Positions 1-5,591 of a stretch of 5,591 nt of DNA are shown in pieces (position 1 is the first letter of the stretch; each line of letters begins with the position of its first letter). The DNA is taken from the NCBI GenBank assembly GCA_001779455.1, contig MFKE01000003.1:31941-37531 (forward strand), written 5' to 3'. The position numbers were made by a program, and so were the translations under genes. Source of the stretch: Candidatus Gottesmanbacteria bacterium RIFOXYB1_FULL_47_11. Lineage in GTDB: Bacteria; Patescibacteriota; Microgenomatia; UBA10105; UBA927. The notes beneath the pieces were generated by a model. The model had not been told where the DNA came from and ran no database searches. It saw nothing but the letters and a program-made list of their open reading frames with translations.

Positions 1-1
1 A

Positions 2-112
2 GCCAAAGCAAAGGCAGCCGCTATAGAGGCATACAACGCGGACATCGCCGAAGTGGAGAGAACCATACAGGAGTTGGAAGCCCGGGAGAAGACGATTGCG
101 GAATCGGTGCAA
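2..112 (+). other. Coiled-coil-like helix at left edge (residues 1-37)
   Basis: The first visible residues are rich in Ala, Glu, Lys and Arg, with hydrophobic residues at roughly heptad spacing (pattern AEVERTIQELEAREKTIAES), and contain no Pro or Gly. This is typical of a coiled coil or long helical spacer continuing from outside the window. A further helical stretch follows to about residue 100. No enzymatic motif is visible. Such segments usually act as spacers or oligomerisation elements in large multidomain proteins. Confidence 0.6.
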
Positions 113-3100
113 AAAGATATCCTGAAAAATTTGCCCGCAGGAATCACATTGGACGCAAAAACATTGGACAGTATTATCGCATATCAGACGGCTATAGCAG
201 ATGCAGGAAAAACTGATGTACAGGTCGAAGTAGCCCGCACGGCTGCAGAACAAGCGGTGTTTGATTATTTTGCGTCGCTTCCTCAAGCGCAGCGGGAAGT
301 GATCAAAACTCCTCCGAAAGAACTGGTTGCATCGCTTGCTAAGCCATATATTGATGCCTGGAGGGGAACAGCGACAAAAGACCCTGGCGGCGCATGGGTT
401 AAACTGAATACCGAAAGTGTTCAGAAATTCTTCACGTCGATCAGGACGAATATTGCCGCGTGGTGGAGCTCGGTGCGATCAAAGCCGACGGGGACAACGA
501 TCGGAGGATTTTTCAAAACGCATAATCCGTTTGCAAAAATCGATGATGATGCGATGAAAGTGAACATGAAGAAATGGTACTGGCGGACGGATACGAAGGT
601 TGGCGCATTCATGAACTCCACACCGCGGGATAATACTCGCGGTTGGATCCTTCGACAGTTTGTAAATTCGGTATTCTCACCATTGTATCTTTATGATGTT
701 GGGAGAATAGTTCTGACGCACGGCGGATGGCAGATGTATGTGAGCAAACATCCCGTAAGCGCGGCTGTTCCATCCGGAATTCCATTGACAGAAGGTCAGG
801 TGCAAACACTAGAAACATCAAAAGATTGGGCGACCAAAGGGATATTGCAAACAGCGTGGAATGCCACACCCCGTCGGAATCTGGGCATGTGGCTCGGTAC
901 ACGGCTTGCGCCTATGATAATATTTCCTCCCGCAAGCATTCCATTTATTTGGCATGATGTTGCACGGATTTTTAGAGCCCCGGAGGGTGTGAGAAATGGC
1001 TGGCAGCTCTTCACCCGCCGCATGCCGACAGAGAAAGAACTTATGCCTAAAGGATTTGTCGCCAATCCATATCCTGGCGCGGGTAAAAAATTCATCCCTG
1101 TTGCATGGAGCACTATAGCGCCTGTTGAAGATCAAGAAAATTTGATTAATACTCAGACGGAAGTTGATTCCAGAATACAAACGTATGAACAATATCTTCG
1201 GACTGCACCGGAATTTACAGGTTTATCTGAACAGGAAATTCAAGACGAGCTTGCAGAAGCAAAAAATAGTTCACTTAAACTTGGTCCGGTTGAGAAAATA
1301 TTTGAAACGCCCCTAGTCGAAGCGGGCAAGCGATTGCGCAGCAAAAATATTGACACAGTAACTTCCGGTGCCTCCGGTAAATCATGGCCAAGCACAGTGT
1401 TGGGATTCAACGGGCGGACACTTTCGGAAGAGAATAAACAAATACTTTTAGCATACGGAGCAGAAGAGGAAGTACATTATAGAGGTGGCGGTACAGTATA
1501 TTTTGTTTCTATCGATGCGACAAATAAAACACCGGATGCAATTTCACAAGAATATGTTGCTTTAGTAAACCTGCTTAAGAATCAAGCAAAGCCAGGGACA
1601 ACAGCCCCCGCTCCTGTTGCCCCCGCACCCAAACCTCCCGCGCCGGTTCCTGCCGCGCCAAAAGTAACTCAAAAAGCGGTTACTGATGCATATACGCAAG
1701 CAAAAAATTCAATAGAAAATGATTTGGCGACCTATGAGCGGTTTTTCCGGAAGAGCGACCGGATGTTCCTCGGGGTAAGCGCTACGATGGTCAAGGAGAT
1801 TCAAACCAAGCTGGATGAAGCACTTACTCCGTTTGCCGGGGCTACAGGCATCCGGCTTCCTGATACCACCAAGGACGCACAGAACATAGCAAACCGAGTA
1901 CATTTAGAATTGAAATCGACTATAGATATCATTCAAAAACAGACATATAAAAAAGCGGCGAAAGAAACCTATGATGCGATGGTGAAAAACGGTGTGGACA
2001 GTGTAGACGAAGGTGAAGCAACATATGAGATTGCAGCAACATTAACAAACTTAGTCCCCGCGGGAAATCAAAACATACAGGACGTTCTTGCTGATTTGAT
2101 AAGCAAAAAGGCTGATGAGCTCTATGCAGCTGCAAGAACACAAGCGGAGACAGACATAGCCAGACAGAAAGAGGCGGACGCGAAATTAGCCGCGGAAGAA
2201 GCCGGGCGCCAAGCGGCAGCAGAAGCCTGGTTAAAATCACTTTCCGGTCCTATTAATCCATCTTTGTTGCCTGCTATTAAAGATTATTTAAATAACGATA
2301 CGAAGTTCCCTTTATATGATTTGTCAGTTTCATACGGGACATATCCAGATATGTTTACGAAAGAGTCAAACGCGGAAGTGCCTGTGAGCCAAATTTTGGA
2401 TTCATATAATCTAGCTTCGTGGGGTGAAATCAATCGGGCGGGTAGTGAGGATCCACGATATTTCGGAAAGATGGAGGGTAATAGATGGCTTGCAATGGTC
2501 GCCGCGATGCGGGATGAGACATTTGATTATAGTAAAACCGATACAGGTAATTCTGAAGACCACCCCATTACAGTGTTGGATCTTGGTGAAGGTGTATATA
2601 TCGCCTTGGACGGTACCCATCGGGTTGCAGCTGCAAAAGCCTCGGGGACCAACATGGTTCGCGGAACCATCGTACGATATAAGGATTATCGTGATCTTCG
2701 GGTAACAAAGGAGTTGGTAGCCGCCCGACAATACGTAAAGCAACGAGTAGAGCAATCGAAAGAGAAACAACAGCCTACGTCACCATTGCGGAAGTTATTC
2801 ACTCCGGTCAGCACCATTGTGTCAAAGACTACTCCTATAACGATAGGGAGAAGTTCGAATAATTCTGTCGTCATTTACGATGCTGAAGATGATTCCGTAT
2901 CACGTTTACATGCGATAATTGCATGGAATGGGTCTGTGTTTACGGTGGCCGATAAGGGATCAAAATACGGAACAAGAATTTTCCGCAACAACAGGCCGAT
3001 CTCTGTAGGCACAAACACCTCAAAAACACTGCAAAATGGCGATTATATTTCATTAGGCTCCAGAAATACGTGGTTTTTGTTTACCGGAGCTTCACTTGAC

Positions 3101-5590
3101 GGTCCGTATTATGACCTTCAGAAACTTATTGCTGTTGCCCTCGTATCAGCACGACAAGTGAATGATATTTTATTGACAGATCGATTTTCAAAAACAGCGC
3201 TGACACAGCTGCGATTACACATTGCGGGGTCAATATTTGAAGCAGGGTCTATTGATGATGCCAACAGCATTATTGATGAACAATTAAACGCGATCCTGGA
3301 AGACGCTGGGGTGACCCAGGCGGAGCTCGGGAAAGGAAATACGATTTTAAGAGGACGACTGGATATCAAGGGTTTACTCTCGGAACATCAGAAGAGAATA
3401 GACGAATTTGAACAGGCCAGAGGACGTACGATTGTGGTAAAAATCGGTTTCAGAAGTACTCCTGAAAATTTACCTCCCGTTAATCTGTACCGGAATGAGT
3501 ATATCTCTTCCGGAAATCAGAAGCTCGCCATCGATGTACAGAACGATGCTAACTTACGAACTGCACTGGACAACGTTATCTCAGATATTGCCCGTATGCG
3601 GAGCGCTTCGGGCATGAAGTTGAGCCGGCTCGACGCCATTGCACAATGGGTAAATGATAGTAAAAATTTCGTTTATGACAAAATTACACAAAAAGCCATT
3701 TATGATGCGTATGGTCAAGACGCATATTTGGGAGAATTTGCTCTTGGTGGAGGGGTTTGTCGTGAAAAAGCATTTTTTGTGGATACAGTAAGCCGACTCC
3801 TGGGAATTCAGTCTGAAGTATGGGTACTGAATTTTAGCCCTAGAGGTCGGCACGCCATTAATTATTATCCTGAACGGAATGTGTTTGTAGATGCAACACA
3901 GGCAGATCGCGCGATGACATGGGATGAGCTGCAACGGTTTTATGCACGGCAAGGTTTGACAATTAATCAAGAGAGTATTAAGCGGTATCGCAATACTAAT
4001 GCGCCGAAGGAAGGGAATGGGGTAAAACCACCGGTTGTGGGGAAGAAATCCTGTACGGACTGCAATATAACCGTGAAAACGGTTATGAATCTGGTTGAAC
4101 AATCGCAGAATAGTGTACCGGATAAGCCATCAGAGGCAGGCGGAATTATTCGTCAGGCAAAGACATACCTCGACCATTATTTTGCCAATACAGTGGTTTT
4201 TGACGGGCTGAATGCAGCTATTGAGTCGGCAGAGGCACAAAGTAAGCCAACACAGGCAGAAAAAGAAGATGCTCTCCGTGTGATTTCAACAGCCATATCA
4301 ACGGCGCAGACATGGATTGCCGACTCCTCCCAATCACTTACCCAGGAGGACAAAGCAGCTTTGGACGTATACATAAAAGACTTGAAGGAACTGCAAAGCC
4401 AAATTGACGCACTGGAGGTATCACCGTCAACACGAATAGAAGATGTACAAGTCTGGCTGACGAATGCAGGAGAGACCGTGCGCCGGACGGTGGGCACCGG
4501 AATAAAAGCAGTAGAAGATCGGTTTAATGTTGTACAAAATGAATTAAACAGGACAGAGGTAAAGCAGGGCACAATAGATGTCAACCAACTTCCGTCAATT
4601 ATAAAGGATATATGGGATGCACAAGCCGGGAATGATATTACCAAGCCGGAACGGCTTGAAGATTTTGTCGCGCTTGTCAGACAATCAGAGAAATATAAGA
4701 CGCTCATGGCTGGCAGAAGCCCGACACTGGAAGAACAAACTCAAATTGATGCCGCAATACAAACGGAAATTAATAAACTCTCATCTACGCCAACCTCTCA
4801 GAAATCAGCAGTTTCACCTCAAGAGACAGTGTTAACAGCAGAAGCATTAACAAAAGTAGCTCGGGATATTTCGTTGGACAACAACTTCGTTGCATCATAT
4901 TTTGATGATTTGGTGGCCGCAGGAATTGCATCCAAACAACCGGATGGGACGTATGATATAGAACAGATCAAAATCTGGAGCAACAGCATGCGGCTAGATA
5001 TGCTTTTCTTAGCGCATGCGATGTCTAATAACGCGGGCCTGAAGAATCCGATTGACGTCTATTATAGAGCGATTGACGAGAAGCATTTAGATCCCGAGCA
5101 ACAGCAAGTTTTCATTAATCGTCTTCTTGATCAGGAATCCAAGATATTTTTCACCGTTGACGGAAAGCCGGCAAATTTTGAGGAATATCTGCAAAGCGTG
5201 TATGGAAAAACAGTGCGTGTCATTCGGGTGGAGCAGAAAAAACTTGATCCGGTGGCCGACGCACAATTATATAGCATCTTTTCCAACAATTTGAAGATGC
5301 CATTCTTTGAAAACCTGAAGCTCCTGCTCCGCGACATTCCGATTACAAACATTATTATTGAGAAGGACGGAAGACAGGTTGAAGTTCCAATTGTTACAGC
5401 AAATCTGGATAATAAAAACATTAATGCGTTCGCAGTTGCTTCTCAGGATGCTCCGTTTCATCCCATATTTATCAATACCAATTTGGAAACAAGGTCATTG
5501 TTTGAGGTTATACGCACAGTTGCCCACGAAACAGATCATGCAGTACGACGTCTGGTTAATCCGGTTCAATACACCGACGACATGGATCAA
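2..5590 (+). CDS. Giant multidomain protein, internal fragment (both ends missing): ParB-like, FHA, transglutaminase-like and zincin-like modules
   Basis: Reading from base 2, all 1863 codons are sense codons, while the other + frames and the - frames are broken by stops. The frame therefore continues past both window edges, and neither start codon, ribosome binding site nor stop can be assigned. The translation holds four recognisable modules in order: a ParB/sulfiredoxin-like domain (about residues 791-898), an FHA domain (945-1027), a transglutaminase-like domain (about 1204-1314) and an HExxH zincin motif (1842-1846). They are separated by helical spacers and Pro/Ala- or Ser/Thr-rich linkers. 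No signal peptide can be judged because the N-terminus is absent, and no strong transmembrane helix is seen. Only three cysteines were found (1253, 1351, 1354). No gene name or exact function is recognised. The domain mixture suggests a large effector, surface or polyvalent-type protein that reads phosphorylated partners and cuts or modifies proteins, but that is inference. The reading frame is very secure; the function is not. Confidence 0.95.
344..1111 (+). other. Unrecognised Trp-rich region with short hydrophobic stretch (about residues 115-370)
   Basis: This region of about 255 residues has about 14 tryptophans (for example W120, W132, W154, W155, W192, W194, W297, W317, W369), far denser than the rest of the protein. 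It is also rich in Arg, Lys, Pro and aromatic residues. A mostly apolar stretch, LAPMIIFPPASIPFIW (residues 302-317), is bordered by basic residues. It is short and interrupted by prolines, so it is a weak candidate for a transmembrane helix but could be a membrane-contacting or buried segment. No known family motif was recognised. It could be a membrane-associated domain or a compact globular domain with a Trp-rich core; the sequence alone does not decide. Confidence 0.4.
1313..1579 (+). other. Small alpha/beta-like segment of unknown family (about residues 438-526)
   Basis: A segment between two spacers has the look of a compact domain. It contains a helix (LVEAGKRLRSKNI), a strand and turn with TVTSGASGK, a hydrophobic strand STVLGF, a helix starting at SEENKQILLAYG, a Gly-rich turn with RGGG, a strand VYFVSI, and a final helix to VNLL. 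The arrangement loosely recalls small domains with an initial helix, a 'GI-T-S' strand and a 'P-x-x-x-F' strand, but the cysteine and histidine often seen in such domains (SCxGH) are absent here. I cannot assign a family or function with any confidence. Confidence 0.3.
1592..1660 (+). other. Pro/Ala-rich interdomain linker (residues 531-553)
   Basis: Residues 531-553 consist almost entirely of Pro, Ala, Val, Lys and Thr, in repeats such as APAPVAPAPKPPAPVPAAP. This is a typical flexible or extended linker between domains, and it separates the Trp-rich and alpha/beta region from the helical region that follows. The corresponding DNA is locally C-rich as a consequence of Pro/Ala codons, not a sign of a separate element. 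Such linkers are common in secreted and surface multidomain proteins but also occur in cytoplasmic ones. Confidence 0.85.
1661..2227 (+). other. Helical region ending in a charged coiled coil (residues 554-742)
   Basis: This stretch is predicted by eye to be mostly helical. The first part (about 554-697) alternates charged and hydrophobic residues and includes short loops at GATGIRLPD and VPAGNQN. From about residue 698 to 742 it becomes a highly charged, Ala-rich run (for example RQKEADAKLAAEEAGRQAAA), which is a strong coiled-coil candidate. It immediately precedes the ParB-like domain and probably acts as a stalk or oligomerisation element. No catalytic motif was seen. Confidence 0.6.
2372..2695 (+). 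other. ParB/sulfiredoxin-fold-like domain with DGTHR motif (about residues 791-898)
   Basis: The segment starts with a strand-plus-helix element, EVPVSQIL, like the N-terminal box of ParB-like domains. It is followed by helical sequence (GNRWLAMVAAMRDE), then the strand pair ITVLDLGEGVYIALDG and the motif DGTHR (D870, G871, H873, R874) leading into a helix, VAAAKASG, and a closing strand, VRGTIVRY. The order 'V-x-x-x-I ... P-I-x-V ... G-x-Y-I-x-D-G-x-H-R-x-x-A' is the hallmark of the ParB/Srx fold. In known families this fold binds nucleotide (CTP or ATP) or has nuclease or phosphotransfer activity. Without a DNA-binding helix-turn-helix next to it, chromosome partitioning is unlikely. It resembles the stand-alone ParB-like modules of effector or polyvalent proteins. 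The fold is fairly sure; the activity is unknown. Confidence 0.7.
2834..3082 (+). other. FHA (forkhead-associated) phosphothreonine-binding domain (residues 945-1027)
   Basis: The segment matches the FHA pattern along its whole length. It begins PITIGRSSNNSVVI (G949, R950, S951), then has the VSRLHA box (S967, R968, H970), the strand FTVADKGSKYGT (G990, T991), N996/N997 after the GT turn, LQNGDYISLG (G1013, D1014) and a closing hydrophobic strand, WFLF. The residues that usually contact phosphothreonine peptides (the Arg of GR, the Ser and Arg of SRxH, and the Asn after GT) are all present, so binding is likely intact. FHA domains recruit partners phosphorylated by Ser/Thr kinases and often sit in signalling or secretion-control proteins. 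The linker before it (about 908-944, with QQPTSPLRKLFTP) is Thr/Ser/Pro-rich. A cognate kinase is not in the window. Confidence 0.93.
3092..3427 (+). other. Helical spacer between FHA and transglutaminase-like domains (residues 1031-1142)
   Basis: About 110 residues follow the FHA domain with regular helical character (for example YYDLQKLIAVALVSARQVND and EHQKRIDEFEQARGR). They contain few prolines or glycines apart from loops around AGVTQAELGKGN. No known family or catalytic motif is recognised. It then passes into a short beta-like stretch, TIVVKIGF, at residues 1143-1150, which may be the first strand of the transglutaminase-like module or of a small separate domain. Its likely role is a structural spacer. 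Confidence 0.45.
3611..3943 (+). other. Transglutaminase-like cysteine hydrolase domain, Cys-His-Asp triad (about residues 1204-1314)
   Basis: The lead-in helix (LDAIAQWVND, then YDKI) is followed by GGGVCREKAFFVDTVSRLLG, which holds the presumed nucleophile C1253 at the start of a helix. Next come a strand with EVWVLNF, the motif GRHAINYY with H1284, and a strand FVDATQ with D1297. The order and spacing (31 residues Cys to His, 13 His to Asp), and the 'G-x-C ... LLGI ... H-A-x-N-Y ... V-D-A-T' signature, fit the transglutaminase/papain-like superfamily core. Bacterial members are mostly peptidases, amidases or transamidases, some of them toxins or cell-wall enzymes. All three catalytic residues are present, so activity is plausible. 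The substrate is unknown. Its position downstream of the FHA domain suggests that FHA may recruit or place its target. Confidence 0.85.
3992..4066 (+). other. Linker with CxxC pair (residues 1331-1355)
   Basis: A Pro/Gly/Lys-rich linker (NAPKEGNGVKPPVVGKK) ends in SCTDC with C1351 and C1354. Only one other cysteine (C1253, the presumed catalytic residue) was found in the visible 1863 residues. A CxxC pair can bind a metal (usually with a second pair), act as a redox disulfide, or form a structural disulfide. No second CxxC or CxxH partner is close by, so a complete zinc ribbon is not supported. Intermolecular pairing or a redox role is possible, but this is inference. Confidence 0.6.
4067..4086 (+). 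other. Perfect 8-bp hairpin with GAAA tetraloop inside the coding region
   Basis: The 8 bases ATAACCGT (4067-4074) and their exact reverse complement ACGGTTAT (4079-4086) flank GAAA, a GNRA-type tetraloop. A U-G pair could extend it by one. It encodes residues of the segment after the CxxC pair. It is not followed by a T-run, so it is not a standard terminator. A perfect 8-bp stem with a short loop is expected about once by chance in a window this size, so a function is not supported. Confidence 0.3.
4073..4780 (+). other. Long helical region, spectrin-like spacing (residues 1358-1593)
   Basis: About 235 residues are almost entirely helical by composition: Ala, Glu, Gln, Lys, Ile and Leu with short breaks (for example PDKPSEAGG, QSKPTQ, EVSPST). 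Several helices of 30-40 residues follow one another, such as EDALRVISTAISTAQTWIAD and DKAALDVYIKDLKELQSQID. This resembles helical-bundle or coiled-coil spacers that hold domains apart. No motif for enzyme activity or nucleotide binding is seen. It separates the transglutaminase-like module from the C-terminal zincin-containing region. Confidence 0.5.
4781..4831 (+). other. Ser/Thr/Pro/Gln-rich linker (residues 1594-1610)
   Basis: Residues 1594-1610 (SSTPTSQKSAVSPQETV) have a low-complexity, disordered composition and mark the border between the helical spacer and the C-terminal region. Ser/Thr-rich linkers of this type can be phosphorylated or glycosylated, and threonines here could in principle be ligands for the FHA domain of the same protein. 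That is speculation and no kinase site is recognised. Confidence 0.6.
4832..5308 (+). other. Mixed alpha/beta region before the zincin motif, unrecognised (residues 1611-1769)
   Basis: The stretch looks folded, with helical parts (LTKVARDI, RLDMLFLAHAMSNNAG) and beta parts (IFFTVDGKPANF, VRVIRVEQKK), but no known family was recognised. It includes SYFDDLVAAGIASKQPDGTYDI, which resembles a short winged-helix-like element (helix, turn, 'PDGTYDI' strand), though this is too short to be sure. It leads directly into the zincin-like segment, so part of it may belong to the N-terminal lobe of that domain. Function unknown. Confidence 0.35.
5309..5590 (+). other. Zincin-like metallopeptidase domain with HETDH motif, cut by window end (residues 1770-1863)
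   Basis: The layout is beta strands (ITNIIIE, VEVPIVTANL, HPIFINT), then a helix SLFEVIRTVAHETDHAVRRLV carrying HETDH (H1842, E1843, H1846). This fits the zincin active-site helix, in which the two His bind zinc and the Glu is the catalytic base. Residues before the motif (hydrophobic at -2 and -5) and the Ala after the second His match the usual helix pattern. The third zinc ligand (Glu, His or Asp, downstream) is beyond the window end, so family assignment within the zincins is not possible. Gluzincin, metzincin and polyvalent-protein-associated forms all remain open. Metallopeptidase function is likely but not proven. Confidence 0.75.
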
Positions 5591-5591
5591 A

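Noticed and set aside
905..952. Transmembrane helix at residues 302-317
   Set aside because: Only about 16 residues and interrupted by several prolines, so it is not supported as a true membrane span; kept only as a weak hydrophobic segment.
609..1192. Overlapping - strand and + strand short frames (609-902, 727-957, 796-1113, 818-1192)
   Set aside because: They overlap each other and the continuous + frame, and they lack convincing protein character.
2372..2695. Chromosome-partitioning ParB (parB gene)
   Set aside because: Only the ParB/Srx-like core is seen, with no helix-turn-helix, no dimerisation domain and no neighbouring parA.
2411..2770. Opposed short frames on both strands (2411-2770 -, 2424-2705 +)
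   Set aside because: They overlap the ParB-like domain coding region in the main frame, which carries the DGTHR signature.
3306..3319. 5-bp hairpin CTGGG-GTGA-CCCAG
   Set aside because: The stem is too short to be meaningful, and it lies within coding sequence.
3581..4102. 173-codon open frame on the - strand
   Set aside because: It lies opposite the transglutaminase-like coding region, whose + frame has clear family motifs. The - translation shows no recognisable domain.
4642..4658. 7-bp inverted repeat CAAGCCG/CGGCTTG with a 3-base loop, as terminator
   Set aside because: No T-run follows, and it lies in the middle of an open coding frame. A stem this short is expected by chance.
4177..4707. 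176-codon open frame on the - strand, Ser/Cys-rich
   Set aside because: It is the antisense of the helical spacer. Its Ser/Thr/Cys bias follows from reverse-complementing Ala/Glu/Gln codons.
2..5590. Alternative genetic code (UGA or UAG reassigned)
   Set aside because: The main frame contains no TGA, TAA or TAG at all, so the standard bacterial code explains it and nothing suggests reassignment.

Overview
The whole window lies inside one protein-coding gene. Reading the + strand with codons starting at base 2, there is no stop codon from base 2 to base 5590, which gives 1863 consecutive codons with no start or stop of the gene in view. Both ends of the protein lie outside the window, so the complete protein is longer than 1863 residues. 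Residue numbers below count from the codon at base 2.

The fragment is a string of domains joined by low-complexity and helical spacers. In order they are: a short coiled-coil-like helix (residues 1-37); an unrecognised tryptophan-rich region with one short hydrophobic stretch (about 115-370); a small alpha/beta-like segment I cannot name (about 438-526); a Pro/Ala linker (531-553); a helical region ending in an Ala/Glu/Lys/Arg-rich coiled coil (554-742); a ParB/sulfiredoxin-fold-like domain with a DGTHR motif (about 791-898); an FHA phosphopeptide-binding domain (945-1027); a helical spacer (1031-1142); a transglutaminase-like cysteine hydrolase domain with Cys1253, His1284 and Asp1297 (about 1204-1314); a linker carrying a CxxC pair (1351-1354); a long helical region (1358-1593); a Ser/Thr/Pro/Gln linker; and a C-terminal region whose last part holds an HETDH zinc-peptidase motif (1842-1846), just before the window ends.

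The product looks like a very large bacterial multidomain protein. It combines a signal-reading module (FHA) with three potentially catalytic modules (ParB-like, transglutaminase-like, zincin-like). Only three cysteines are visible in 1863 residues: the presumed catalytic one and the CxxC pair. The substrate and biological role are not evident from the sequence. Possible settings are a giant surface or predation/symbiosis effector of an uncultured lineage (Omnitrophota and Patescibacteria are known to carry giant genes), or a polyvalent-type protein of a phage or conjugative element. I cannot choose between these. Base composition is roughly balanced, slightly AT-rich by eye, and the standard bacterial code fits.

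No RNA gene, mobile element, CRISPR array, promoter or terminator is supported. Everything in the window is explained as coding sequence of this one gene, and no stretch is intergenic.
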